DNA from: Sphingomonas natans
GTDB taxonomy: Bacteria; Pseudomonadota; Alphaproteobacteria; Sphingomonadales; Sphingomonadaceae
DNA length: 64,000 bases
Direction: 5' to 3'
Assembly: GCF_030546695.1 (NCBI RefSeq)
Contig: NZ_JAUOTP010000008.1
Location: forward strand, 124,001-188,000
Shown here: positions 48,156 to 57,410 of the stretch, in pieces
Numbering within the stretch: the stretch's first letter is position 1
Layout of the letters: the number at the start of each line of letters is the position of its first letter
Translations under genes and position numbers: made by a program
Notes under the pieces: generated by a model
What the model was told of the DNA's origin: nothing
What the model saw: only the letters and a program-made list of their open reading frames with translations
Databases searched by the model: none

Positions 48156-48917
48156 ATGACGATCAGCATCGGAATCCTCGGCGCGGCCGGACGCATGGGC
48201 CGCGCGATCGTGAATGCGGCAGCGGAGTCCGGTGTCGCGGTGGCCGGAGGCATCGGCCGTGACGGAGCGGTGACGGGGCCGTTCGCCGATCTGGCGAGCC
48301 TCGCCACGGCGGCCGACGTGCTGATCGACTTCTCCTCGCCCGCCGCGCTCGACGCGAATCTTGCCGGCGCCGTCGCCGCCGGCATCCCGTTGCTGATCGG
48401 CACGACCGGCCTCCAGCCCCAGCATCATGCCGCGATCGATCGCGCCGCCGGGAGCATCGCGATCCTCCAGACCGCCAACACCTCGCTCGGCGTCAATGTG
48501 CTGCGCGGGCTCGTCGAGCAGGCGGCGCGCATCCTCGGCACGGATTGGGACATCGAGATCGTCGAGATGCACCATCGGCACAAGCTGGACAGTCCCTCGG
48601 GCACCGCGTTGTTGCTTGGGGCCTCGGCCAACCTCGGGCGGGGCGCCTCCTCGACGACCGACCGCAACCGCTTCGATCGCATGCAAGAGGGTGCGCACGA
48701 GCGCGAGGAGGGCGGCATCTATTATGCGTCGCTGCGCGGCGGATCGGTCGCGGGCGATCATCAGGTGATATTCGCGGGCGAGGGCGAGCGGATCGAGCTC
48801 GGCCACCGCGCCGAGAGCCGCGCGATCTTCGCCAAGGGTGCGCTGCGCGGGGCAACGTGGCTCGCGGGCAAGCCTGCCGGGCGCTACTCGATGGCGGACG
48901 CGCTCGGCTTTTCGTGA
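48156..48917 (+). CDS. dapB: 4-hydroxy-tetrahydrodipicolinate reductase
   Basis: DapB acts in lysine and diaminopimelate synthesis. The 253-residue protein has the nucleotide loop IGILGAAGRMGRAIV at residues 5-19. The catalytic block is DIEIVEMHHRHKLDSPSGTAL near residue 131, with the His pair and the Lys. GTTGLQPQHHAAI precedes it. The C-terminal FAKGALRGATWLAGKPAG is also typical. It overlaps nth as GTGA and follows the Mla operon by 32 bases. Confidence 0.96.
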   Translation: MTISIGILGAAGRMGRAIVNAAAESGVAVAGGIGRDGAVTGPFADLASLATAADVLIDFSSPAALDANLAGAVAAGIPLLIGTTGLQPQHHAAIDRAAGSIAILQTANTSLGVNVLRGLVEQAARILGTDWDIEIVEMHHRHKLDSPSGTALLLGASANLGRGASSTTDRNRFDRMQEGAHEREEGGIYYASLRGGSVAGDHQVIFAGEGERIELGHRAESRAIFAKGALRGATWLAGKPAGRYSMADALGFS

Positions 48918-49639
48918 AAAAGGCCGACGTCTTCGAATTCTATCGCCGCCTCGCCGAGGACAATCCCTCGCCCGAGACCGAGCTGGAATGGACGAACCCC
49001 TATACTTTGCTCGTCGCGGTCGCGCTGTCCGCGCAGGCGACCGACGTCGGCGTCAACAAGGCGACGAAGCGGCTGTTCGCCGAGGTCGACACGCCCGCCA
49101 GGATGGTCGCGCTCGGCGAGGCGGGGCTGAAGGAGCATATCAAGACGATCGGCCTGTTCAACACGAAGGCCAAGAACGTCATCGCCTTGTCCGAAAAGCT
49201 CATCGCCGAATATGGCGGCGAGGTACCGCACGATCGCATCGCGCTGGAATCTTTGCCCGGCGTCGGCCGCAAGACCGCGAACGTCGTGCTCAATGTGGCG
49301 TTCGGCGAGGAGACGATCGCGGTCGACACGCACATCTTCCGCGTCGGCAATCGCACGGGGCTCGCCCGCGGCAAGGATGTCCGCATCGTCGAGGACAGGC
49401 TCGAGAAGGTGACGCCCCAGCCGTTCCGGCAGCACGCCCACCACTGGCTGATCCTCCATGGCCGCTATACGTGCAAGGCGCGGCGGCCCGAATGCTGGCG
49501 CTGCATCGAGATCGATCTGTGCGCGTTCCGCCCGAAGACGCCCGCGCCGAAAGACGTCGCGCCCGTCGCCGCTGGGGGTGGCGAGCGCGACCATCCCCTG
49601 CTATCGGCGCGCCCAGGCACCCGTAGCTCAGCTGGATAG
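48914..49639 (+). CDS. nth: Endonuclease III
   Basis: Nth is a base-excision glycosylase and AP lyase for oxidised pyrimidines. The GTG start overlaps dapB. The helix-hairpin-helix is [14 protein letters not shown] near residue 116, the catalytic Asp is in [15 protein letters not shown], and the Fe-S cluster is [17 protein letters not shown] with Cys spacing 6-2-5. The last 35 residues, after the Fe-S cluster, are not family-like and read into the adjacent tRNA-Arg gene; the TAG stop lies within its D-loop. This tail is probably non-functional. Confidence 0.95.
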   Translation: MKKADVFEFYRRLAEDNPSPETELEWTNPYTLLVAVALSAQATDVGVNKATKRLFAEVDTPARMVALGEAGLKEHIKTIGLFNTKAKNVIALSEKLIAEYGGEVPHDRIALESLPGVGRKTANVVLNVAFGEETIAVDTHIFRVGNRTGLARGKDVRIVEDRLEKVTPQPFRQHAHHWLILHGRYTCKARRPECWRCIEIDLCAFRPKTPAPKDVAPVAAGGGERDHPLLSARPGTRSSAG

Positions 49640-49693
49640 AGCACTGCCCTCCGAAGGCAGGGGTCACACGTTCGAATCGTGTCGGGTGCACCA
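49617..49693 (+). tRNA. tRNA-Arg (anticodon CCG)
   Basis: A full cloverleaf of 77 bases with encoded CCA. The acceptor arms are GCACCCG and CGGGTGC, the anticodon stem CTGCC/GGCAG encloses CTCCGAA (anticodon CCG), and the T-loop is TTCGAAT. Its 5' end overlaps the nth coding tail by 23 bases. The gene order becomes accessory directly after it, so it may be an integration site. Confidence 0.97.
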
Positions 49694-50236
49694 TAATTTC
49701 AATGACTTAGGCCGATTTCGGTTCGCGCTCCGGTGCGCGTACGCAGCCGGTACGCAAGTCGGTTCGCGCCAGCACTGCATATCCCCAGGCAAAAACGATT
49801 CGTCGGGATCGGTGTCAAAAATCTGCATGCCCCCCCGCACGACACAAGACGCTCGTCCGCAACGCGGGCGAGGCGGAGGAGCGGCGGCTATATTCTGAGG
49901 ATCCTGAGCGGGAGCCCGACCGGACAATGCTGCTCGTGCGAGACGGATGATCGGATCGCAAACCGGTCGCGGTGCCGCAGCGACGCCAACCCCATCGCCC
50001 TTTGCGGAACCGCAGATCGCCACAGCGATGTCTCGCGCACGTGTCGATCCTCCCTGGCCAGAGCTTGCCGCTCCAACAGACAGTTGTGCTGTGGACGGGC
50101 ACTTGTCCTGATGTTTGACTTCGCCCGCCCAGCATGATCGAATCGCGCCGCCACGCATGGTCGTAGCAAAGCGTCCAGCGCTTGTGGCCGGCCGTCTGCT
50201 CCCCGTGCGCGCCGGGCAAGTCATGAGGAGGCAGCG
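49694..50236. other. Gene-poor gap after tRNA-Arg
   Basis: No convincing protein gene here. The first 80 bases contain GCGTACGC and GGTACGC words near 49737-49757, which could be remains of an attachment region. No second copy of the tRNA 3' end was found in the window, so an island border is not shown. Confidence 0.5.
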
Positions 50237-50383
50237 GTGAGCCGAGCGTCTATAGAGCGGGCGAATCTGCAAAGGATCAGGCCCCCGTCACGCCGCACCA
50301 TGGTCGGTCTTGTCGGTGCTGCTGTTTATTGCAGCATTGCCTGGGCCGGGATCGGTGCGATATTGAGCCTGATCTTGGACTAG
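50237..50383 (+). CDS. Small membrane protein (48 residues)
   Basis: A short frame starting with GTG, preceded by a perfect AGGAGG Shine-Dalgarno at 50226-50231 with a five-base spacer. It encodes a basic N-terminus (about 20 residues, SRASIERANLQRIRPPSRR) and then one hydrophobic segment, MVGLVGAAVYCSIAWAGIGA, ending in LSLILD. This fits a single-pass membrane protein. No family is recognised. The strong ribosome-binding site is the main support that it is translated. Confidence 0.6.
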   Translation: MSRASIERANLQRIRPPSRRTMVGLVGAAVYCSIAWAGIGAILSLILD

Positions 50384-50609
50384 GTTGCCGCGCCGAGGAC
50401 ATTGTCTTGACGGCCGCGCGGTGATGCTCGCGCAACAAACCGGGTCCGACAAGAATATCGGCTCAAATTGTACATATTGACGATTCGTTAGCCGGCGATC
50501 ACACAGCCGTTGCCCATGGGGGGTGGGCAAATATGCGATTTCTATGCTGGATGGGTCTGCATCGATGGCGCGCAAAGGCGACTGCGCGGCCCGGCACAAC
50601 GGTGTATCG

Positions 50610-50864
50610 ATGCCGACGATGCAACACCGTGAAGATCAAACGCCGCCGAGCCGACCGGCCTGGCACTATGTGATACGACGCACCTTGGTATGGGCGTCGT
50701 TCGTCTCATTGCTCATGTGGGCGGTCCTGCTCTCGCTCATCTTCACAGGACACACGAAGATCATCTGGACGGTCGAAAAAGCCGCCCACGTGACGGAGCG
50801 GGTCGTGCGCAAGGCGCACCGGGAAGTGGGTCGCTTGCAAGGCGACCATGGCCGTGCGCCCTGA
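50610..50864 (+). CDS. Hypothetical single-pass membrane protein
   Basis: An 84-residue product beginning MPTMQHREDQ with one clear membrane segment, LVWASFVSLLMWAVLLSLIF, then a basic helix TVEKAAHVTERVVRKAHREV. The frame is open to 50523, and several upstream starts exist (GTG 50523, ATG 50544 and 50565), none with a strong ribosome-binding site, so the N-terminus is uncertain. Function unknown. It lies in the accessory region after tRNA-Arg. Confidence 0.5.
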   Translation: MPTMQHREDQTPPSRPAWHYVIRRTLVWASFVSLLMWAVLLSLIFTGHTKIIWTVEKAAHVTERVVRKAHREVGRLQGDHGRAP

Positions 50865-50867
50865 AGG

Positions 50868-51155
50868 TCAGCGGCTAGCGGTGCGACCGTCGACCCCGTC
50901 CTTAAAGAAAGGCGCCTGCCCTGTCCGTGCGTCGGTCAAAGCGGCGAAGATGTCCGGCAAATGACCTGCTTGTCCGCGGTATGGCAAGTCCGGGACTTTT
51001 GCAGGCGTGCGCCGACTGCTGATGAGCGTGGCCGTGCCGTTGCGTAAGATGAGATGGTCAAAAGTGATCGCTGCTTCGTCGGTGAAGGCAGGGCGACTGG
51101 CGACCGTTCGACATTGACCATACCGTGGAGGCGTTGGTCGCCGACGATCGCGCAA
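50868..51155 (-). CDS. Possible hypothetical protein or gene remnant
   Basis: A frame of 95 residues with acceptable codon use in its C-terminal two thirds (TFDHLILRNGTATLISSRR and LPDIFAALTDARTGQAPFF). The upstream part reads better in another frame, so it may be a broken gene. No domain is recognised. It is convergent with the preceding small membrane gene and 174 bases from the acyltransferase. Treated as low confidence. Confidence 0.25.
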   Translation of the reverse strand: MRDRRRPTPPRYGQCRTVASRPAFTDEAAITFDHLILRNGTATLISSRRTPAKVPDLPYRGQAGHLPDIFAALTDARTGQAPFFKDGVDGRTASR

Positions 51156-51329
51156 GAGCCGACATGTTTAGGCCGCCAAACGCCACGGAGCGCCCGCCTC
51201 ATTACGCGTTACCGCTCCGACCGAGATGCGCCGGACCAGCGTGCCGGGCCGTGACTTCGAGTCCGAAGCGCGTGTCGGACACCGCGATCTGAGCAATGAG
51301 ATAGACGGGGGGCGATGTATCGCCACCGA

Positions 51330-52436
51330 TCAAACGAGCGCTGGTTGCGCTGCTCGCGGGGAGCTGGAGGCCCCCGCGCGGCGCCATCGGCTGAGGATCG
51401 GCTTCTCGACAAGGTGCCAGCTGAGCAGTCCGCACAATGCTGCACCAAGCACCGTCACGCCATTGACCACCGCGATCGACATGGCGGGCGAGGACCACAG
51501 AAGAAGCTTTGAAATGGGCCACGCGTAGAGGTACAGGCCATAGGAGATGTCGGTACGGTTGTTGATGCGGCTGAATAGCTGACCTCTGCATGACACAGCC
51601 GCACCGATCAGCAGATAGCCGCCGAAGGTTGCCGCGCCTGGCTCCGCGAGAGCGGGTACGAAGAGGCACAATGTCAGACCGCACGCGCTCAGAGCGAAGC
51701 CTATGCAGTTGAACGGAATTGCGTCTCTCCATAGGAAGAACAACGCGCCGAACAGGAACAACCCCGTGAACCTGAGTGTCTGATCGAAGAAGCCGAGCCA
51801 TATCAACGAGCTCGGCAGCACGGCGTTGACCTGGCGCCAGTATGCGGCATCGCCGAGTTCGAAGGCGGCCAGCAAGATCATTGCTAAGGCAAAGATTGCT
51901 CGGGGACGCTGCAGAACACCTGCCGCGCCGAGTACGGGGATGAGAAGGTAGCATCGAAATTCGTAGGCGATGGTCCACATCGGGTTGTTAAGCGAGGGAT
52001 GGAGCGTACCAGCGAAGACGCCTGGTAACTCCGGTCGCTGCAGTGCGACTGATCTTGCGATCAAGCGACCAGCGGAGGACGTGATATCGAAGAAACGCGC
52101 TCCGGCGAGAGGCGCGCCTGCTGCAAGCGAGATGAGGGTGGCGATGGTGAAAGCTGGGTAGATCCGCGCAGCCCGTTTGAGAAGGAACGCGCCAAGCTTC
52201 GGATGATCGAGGAAGCTTCTGGTGATGAGATAGCCACTGACGAGGAAGAAGCCGTCCACAGCCAGATCGCCCAGCGAAATAGTGCCGAACAGGTATACCA
52301 GCGGCTCGCGATGGCGATCGCCATCTATGATCTCCGGCGTGTGAGAAAAGACCACCGCAATTGCCAATAGCAGCCGCGCCAGCCCAAATGCGTTATTGTG
52401 TCTTTCGCCGTGGCCCGATCCCGACGCAGCATCCAT
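51330..52436 (-). CDS. Acyltransferase family 3 membrane protein
   Basis: A 368-residue polytopic membrane protein of the OafA/YrhL acyltransferase 3 family, which adds acetyl or other acyl groups to surface polysaccharides or other sugars. The N-terminus NAFGLARLLLAIAVVFSHTPE has the catalytic His with the conserved Arg, and DGFFLVSGYLITRSFLDHP is the second family block. About ten membrane segments follow, ending LSWHLVEKPILSRWRR, the usual last helix. The start at 52436 is the first ATG before these blocks. It stands alone, so the acyl acceptor is unknown. Confidence 0.9.
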   Translation of the reverse strand: MDAASGSGHGERHNNAFGLARLLLAIAVVFSHTPEIIDGDRHREPLVYLFGTISLGDLAVDGFFLVSGYLITRSFLDHPKLGAFLLKRAARIYPAFTIATLISLAAGAPLAGARFFDITSSAGRLIARSVALQRPELPGVFAGTLHPSLNNPMWTIAYEFRCYLLIPVLGAAGVLQRPRAIFALAMILLAAFELGDAAYWRQVNAVLPSSLIWLGFFDQTLRFTGLFLFGALFFLWRDAIPFNCIGFALSACGLTLCLFVPALAEPGAATFGGYLLIGAAVSCRGQLFSRINNRTDISYGLYLYAWPISKLLLWSSPAMSIAVVNGVTVLGAALCGLLSWHLVEKPILSRWRRAGASSSPRAAQPALV

Positions 52437-53530
52437 ACCGCATGACCTTCTGCTAAGAAGCCATGCAGATTTGGACGTTAGCAGCGGTGCAGCAAGATCT
52501 ACAAGGGATGAGCTCCGCAGCTATTACGGATCCCACACCATGCGGCCCGCGCGTCGTCGAAGCGGGCGCGCAGGGAGAAGATCACGCCGCGATGCGCTGT
52601 TCCAAATTGAGACGCTGAGGCGATGACCCAGGCGCAATATCGGGCAGAATTGAAGAGGCCGCTCGTCATATGATGGCTGCGCAAAAACCTATCGTCACAA
52701 TCGGGCATTACGCTTTTTCAACGGAAGCATGTATCGCGGCAAATATTCGCAGCTGACTCACTGCCTATCGTAACAACTTCTATTGTTAGTCGCGCGTTTG
52801 CCGCGTTCAGCGTGATGGATCAGGCACGGCCTGCCGACCGATGGCTCGCTTGATCTGAGTGATGCTAGCGAGCATCTTCACGATTCCGAGAGCACCAATT
52901 TCCCCAAGGATCTTTGCCTGACGCGCGCATTTTTCCCACAATTGTCCGTACACCCTCCGCACGCGATGCTGCGTTTGCCGCCCCGCCCGCCTGCGTCGAA
53001 GCGCGTCTCATCCCAGGCGAGCTGCACTTTGAAAGCGGCCTTGCGGGCGACCTGGTGCTCTGCCTCGATCAGCGGCTCCAGACTTTCGCGACAGCGCTTT
53101 GACGGGACAAGTAGCTCGCCTATCAGAGCCTGCCTTAAGCGGCGAGAGAACCATGGTGGCGTTGGCCACTATGCGGTTAGCAAGTGAAGGGGTAACCAGG
53201 CTACGCGCGCCGGTCAGGTTGTTGACGCCATGACCGGCGAGCGGGCCCGAGAGCCAAAGCGCTGATACCCATAGTTCGGGAAGCAAGCAAAGCCGTTTCC
53301 CGCCGAAGCGTTGCCATGCATGACAGGGCATAGCACAAGAACGTTTCCACTCATGGCCCAATTATTTTGCGAACATTTCGGCCACCGGGGAGCGCGCTCA
53401 AAATTCTCTCTATGACAAGCTTTGGCGACCGCAGGTCCTGGCAAGCCCAAGTCGGAACGGCTATCGATCTTCGAGCTGCCGATCCGACTGACCGGCTTAG
53501 CTTGGTCCCATCACTGAAATGCCGGCCTGC
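52437..53530. other. Gap without a convincing gene
   Basis: About 1.1 kb with AT-richer patches near 52660-52800. Minus-strand frames around 52900-53200 have partly coding-like codon use but are broken by frame changes and stops and match no family I know. I see no complete gene, RNA or mobile element. A decayed gene is likely. Confidence 0.4.
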
Positions 53531-53671
53531 TCAGCAGTTCATGCGATGCTCAACCCGCGTACAGCCAAGCGGCTTCGTCCATGGCGGCATGGACTTTGCA
53601 GCCGAATCGCCTGTGGCGCAGTTCGCCAACAGCGCGCCAGCGAGCACGATCGAGAGAGTACGCAAAGCCAT
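53531..53671 (-). CDS. Possible small lipoprotein (46 residues)
   Basis: A short frame beginning MALRTLSIVLAGALLANC with a lipobox LLANC at residues 14-18 and a short polar tail of 28 residues rich in Pro, Cys and Arg. It resembles small entericidin-like lipoproteins in layout only. No strong ribosome-binding site is visible before the ATG at 53671. Existence is uncertain. Confidence 0.4.
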   Translation of the reverse strand: MALRTLSIVLAGALLANCATGDSAAKSMPPWTKPLGCTRVEHRMNC

Positions 53672-53826
53672 GATATTATGGACTCTTAGCTTGGCTCTTG
53701 CGCGGTCAATCTGCTTCATGTTCCTCGGACACCCAGGCTGGATTCATGGTACCGTGTCTAATCACCGACCACGACGTTCGCGCCATGCCATAAGCCGGAG
53801 TCGTCCAAGGCAGTGAAGCCCGTGTG

Positions 53827-53958
53827 CTAGCGTAAAGTCACGGCGATCAGGATGGCCACACCGACCCATATCGCGGCGGCGGCGGCAAGCCGACACATTG
53901 CGATACGCGTCATTTCCTCGGCGCTCATCGGCCTGCGGTCGCGAATCGGTTGCTGCAT
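53827..53958 (-). CDS. Small single-pass membrane protein (43 residues)
   Basis: The ATG at 53958 follows a GGGGG stretch seven bases upstream (53966-53970), a good ribosome-binding site. The product has a polar N-terminus with MQQPIRDRRPMSAEEMTR and a C-terminal hydrophobic segment LAAAAAIWVGVAILIAVTLR. It was missed by length cut-offs that many gene finders use. No family is recognised. It lies next to the permease remnant but on the other strand. Confidence 0.5.
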   Translation of the reverse strand: MQQPIRDRRPMSAEEMTRIAMCRLAAAAAIWVGVAILIAVTLR

Positions 53959-54047
53959 CACAATTCCCCCATTCTTTGGGGTAAATTTGCTGCGCGGTTT
54001 TGAAAATGTAAACAACCGCGAGGCAGTGTTCGGAGGTGTCGAGAGTG

Positions 54048-54537
54048 ATAGCAGCCGCGCCGACGCGCGGCCGCGTGCCTATCGCGTCAACATCGACATG
54101 CTGGCGCTGGTTGCACTCCTGACCGGCGCCTTTTTCGTCTCTTCCGCGCAATCGCTTGCCGTCGCGCGGCGACGCCCCAACTTCGCGCTGCTCGCATGCT
54201 CGGTGCCTCACGCCGTCTGATACGCGCCACACTGCTCGCGGAGGCGTCGTCTGAGATTGATCGGCGCATCGGTCGGTATCGGGCTCGGCGTCGGCATCAC
54301 CGCGGCGGTATTACGCCTCGCGGGCGCGGACCGGACAGCGGATTTTCGGAGGAGAGGGCAGGCCGCTCATGCTTGCGCCGGGGGTGCCGCACTCGCCTTT
54401 GCGGGCCTCGGACTCGCCGCAGCCCTGATCGGCAGCCACTCTACCCTATCAAGCCGCCAGCTCGGCGGCCGACCGTTTCGCTCAAGACGGTCGGAGACGT
54501 GGTCAATCTGCGGATCCGCCGGCTGATCTTGAGCTGA
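54048..54537 (+). pseudogene. Remnant of an FtsX-like ABC transporter permease
   Basis: The C-terminal half of an FtsX/MacB-type permease can be rebuilt only by changing frame at least three times. Recognisable pieces are VNIDMLALVALLTGAFFVSS and SLAVARRRPNFALL (frame ending at a stop at 54220), LGASRRLIRATLLAE (54196-54243, other frame), GASVGIGLGVGITAAVLRL and FAGLGLAAALIGS (first frame again), and PARRPTVSLKTVGDVVNLR (54470-54525). Full permeases of this family carry four such segments and an external domain, so what remains is a decayed fragment. Confidence 0.7.
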
Positions 54538-54540
54538 CGG

Positions 54541-54952
54541 ACTTTGCCGGTCGACTGTGATGATAATGCTTAGGCCCGTCCATGATTCGCCTCCCCAAGC
54601 CAGCGAACACGTCGCTCACGATCGGCGACGACAGCCCCGCTATCGATCGTGCGCGTGAGGGGCTTGCCGGCAATATAGCCAGCAGTGCCGAGCATCGTCG
54701 ATGCATATTTAACGTTTTTCACAAAAAACAGCTATTTTCCAATCGCCGGCAGTATCCCTGGATGCGTCTCTGACGCAAAAATAGAGTCGTTGCGCATATA
54801 ACCTTGACGAGCGGGTTGAACGTGGGCCGATCGATTTGGTAATGATCTCGAGTAAACTTGCGTTTGATTCGAGCTTATCCTGATTGGAGTGAGATAATTT
54901 GGCGAGAATGCGCCTGTTTCGATGACAGAGCCACGGTAATCCGCGGTCCTCT
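54541..54952. other. AT-richer regulatory gap before the histidine kinase
   Basis: About 410 bases, clearly AT-richer than the core genome, without a gene. A TTGAAC, 18-base spacer, TAATGA pair near 54814-54843 could be a sigma-70-like promoter for the kinase, but this is weak. The composition fits recent acquisition. Confidence 0.4.
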
Positions 54953-57388
54953 TTGCCATGCGAAATGTCGCAAAGGCAGCTCAACGAGATGCTTGAAAAG
55001 ACGAAAGATGCAAGTCCGGATTCGTCGAGGCTGACGCTGCGCGTCGGCGAGCTGGAGAGAGCTATTGCTCGGGCCTCGTCGGCCAATAGTGCAAACGACT
55101 GCCTGTCGTATCTGGTGCGCACATTTGAGCAGGCGCCGGGCTTCATTTGCATGCTGGCGGGTCCCGCCCACGTTTTCGTAATGGCGAACGCCGCTTACCG
55201 CCGCATCGTCGGGCAGCGGAACATTATCGGTTTACCTGTCCGCGAGGCGTTGCCGGATATTGACGGACAAGGATTTTACGAGCGGCTTGACGAAGCGTAT
55301 CGCTCCGGCACGCCCGTTGTCGGCCGCGCAGTTGCTGCCGAATTTGCGCACGCAGGCGACGAAGGATGCGAGAAGAGGCTATTAGATTTCGTCAATCAGC
55401 CAATCTTCGACGAGAATGGGCAGATCAGCGGGATTTTCGTCGAAGGATATGACGTCACGGAGCGCGAAACGGCTATCGCCTCACTTCGGAGGAGCATAGC
55501 GTTTAATAGAAGTATTATAGAGAGCTGCAATGACTGTACTATGGTGCTCGACCTGGAGGGGCGGATCATCTACAGGAATGACGTTTGTCGGCGCGTTGTT
55601 GAGGAGCACGACTCCCCTATCCTAACCGAGGCCCCGTGGGCGAATATGTGGGGCGGCAGCGGGGCGGCAGCGACGGCGCTCGCTGCGGCGCGGGCGGGAC
55701 AAACCGCCCGCTTTCAAGCTGTATCGGTGATAGGCGGCAGCCAACGGTGGTGGGACGTTCAGCTCTCTCTTATCGTGGGCGCCGATCACGAGCCTGACAA
55801 AATTCTGTCGGTCGCGCGCGATGTCACAGCGATCAAGCAGGCCGAAGAAGAGCTTCGCAGCTTCGCCGGGCGTCTTGAGAATGAGGTGGAGCATCTCACC
55901 CGAGAATGGGAGCTGGCTTGGAAGCATTCTCGCGATCTTCAGTCGGTGGTCAATGACGATGGCATTATCGTCGCCGCGAACGACGCCTGGACTAGCATTC
56001 TGGGCTGGCCCGTGGGCGAAGTCGTCGGCCGAAGCCACCGCAGCTTTGTCCATCCCGATCATCCGTCCGAAATTGCGAGCAGGTTGGTCTGCGGCCGACC
56101 CCACGAAGCAATGTGCCTCCACAAAGACGGCTCCCCGCGCTGGATCTCCTGGCTGAACGCCGCGGGGCAAGGCGTCACTTATGGGAGCGGCCGCGATATC
56201 ACGGCCGAAAAGGAGCAAGCCGAAGCATTGCGCCTTGCCGAACAGTCCTTGCGTCAGGCTCAGCGAATGGAAGCGGTCGGGCAGCTCACCGGGGGCTTAG
56301 CGCATGATTTTAACAATCTGCTGACCGGCCTGCTGGGCAATCTGGAGATATTGCGGGCGCGCCTCGCGAGGGGGGAGCTGGAGGACCTCAACCGGTACCT
56401 GCTCGCAGCAGAAGGGGCGGGGCGCCGCGCCGGATCGCTGACCCAGCGCCTGCTGGCATTTTCCCGAGGCCAGCAACCAGAGCGGCGACCCATTGATGTG
56501 AACTGGCTAATCGAAGATCTGCGCGAGATTTTGCGGATAACGCTCGGAACAAGCATCAAACTTGCTGTCACGAGCGAGGTAGCCTTGTGGTCGGTCAACA
56601 CCGATCGCGGTCAGCTGGAAAATGCGATGCTGAACCTGAGTATCAATGGGCGAGACGCGATGCCCAATGGCGGTGAGCTGCATATCCGAACCGCCAATAG
56701 GATCGTCGATGATCGCACCGCGCGCGAGCGGGATGTCCCACCGGGTGCATATGTCTCGATATGCGTGTCGGATACCGGGCTCGGGATGGACGAGCAGACG
56801 ATCAAACGCGCATTCGAGCCATTCTTCACGACGAAACCGCTCGGCGCGGGAACCGGGCTCGGGCTTTCAATGGTCTTCGGATTCGCGCGACAGTCCGGCG
56901 GACATGTTGAAATCCGCTCTCAAATTGCGCGCGGCACGACGATCTGCATCTATCTGCCCCGGCACAGCGGTTCCCTCGACGAGGTCGATAAGCGCGCTGT
57001 AGCCACACCGCAGGTTCATCAATCCGGTAAGGCCGTCTTGGTGGTGGAGGACGAGCCTATCATCAGGGGTTTGATTACTGAAAAGCTTGCCGATTTAGGC
57101 TATAGGGTGGCGGCCGCAGACGACGGAATTGCTGGTCTCGCCGCCGTCGAAAATGGTGCGTCGATAGACCTTCTCATCACCGACGTTGGACTTCCCAATG
57201 GGCTGGATGGGCGTCAGTTCGCTGATAAAGCGAGAGCCCGTCGGCCGGGGCTCAAAATTCTCTTCATTACAGGGTTTGCTGACAGCGACGCGACCAGCGA
57301 CCTGAGCCTTGAGACGGGTATGGACGTTCTCAGGAAGCCCTTCACGGTCGCGGCGTTCGCCACGAAAGTCGCCGAAATGATGCGCTGA
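54953..57388 (+). CDS. Hybrid sensor histidine kinase with PAS domains and receiver
   Basis: An 811-residue soluble hybrid kinase without membrane segments. After a short coiled region (residues 25-40), three PAS-like segments lie at about 45-170, 185-300 and 320-425. The HisKA domain has the phospho-His in LTGGLAHDFNNLLTGLLG (H451). ATPase boxes are LNLSINGRDAMPNGG (N box), VSDTGLGMDE (G1), FEPFFTTKPLG (F) and GTGLGLSMVFGFARQSGG (G2). A receiver domain at about 690-808 has Asp744 in LLITDVGLPNGLDG and Lys in VLRKPFT. No separate regulator is adjacent, so the phosphate path is unknown. Start at 54953 or 54965 is open. Confidence 0.93.
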   Translation: MPCEMSQRQLNEMLEKTKDASPDSSRLTLRVGELERAIARASSANSANDCLSYLVRTFEQAPGFICMLAGPAHVFVMANAAYRRIVGQRNIIGLPVREALPDIDGQGFYERLDEAYRSGTPVVGRAVAAEFAHAGDEGCEKRLLDFVNQPIFDENGQISGIFVEGYDVTERETAIASLRRSIAFNRSIIESCNDCTMVLDLEGRIIYRNDVCRRVVEEHDSPILTEAPWANMWGGSGAAATALAAARAGQTARFQAVSVIGGSQRWWDVQLSLIVGADHEPDKILSVARDVTAIKQAEEELRSFAGRLENEVEHLTREWELAWKHSRDLQSVVNDDGIIVAANDAWTSILGWPVGEVVGRSHRSFVHPDHPSEIASRLVCGRPHEAMCLHKDGSPRWISWLNAAGQGVTYGSGRDITAEKEQAEALRLAEQSLRQAQRMEAVGQLTGGLAHDFNNLLTGLLGNLEILRARLARGELEDLNRYLLAAEGAGRRAGSLTQRLLAFSRGQQPERRPIDVNWLIEDLREILRITLGTSIKLAVTSEVALWSVNTDRGQLENAMLNLSINGRDAMPNGGELHIRTANRIVDDRTARERDVPPGAYVSICVSDTGLGMDEQTIKRAFEPFFTTKPLGAGTGLGLSMVFGFARQSGGHVEIRSQIARGTTICIYLPRHSGSLDEVDKRAVATPQVHQSGKAVLVVEDEPIIRGLITEKLADLGYRVAAADDGIAGLAAVENGASIDLLITDVGLPNGLDGRQFADKARARRPGLKILFITGFADSDATSDLSLETGMDVLRKPFTVAAFATKVAEMMR

Positions 57389-57410
57389 CCGCCCTTTAAT
57401 CGCGGCGACT

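Noticed and set aside
49664-50272. Minus-strand frame ending in the tRNA-Arg antisense
   Set aside because: Its C-terminus is read from the tRNA gene, and the rest has no domain or coding bias. A typical artefact next to tRNA genes.
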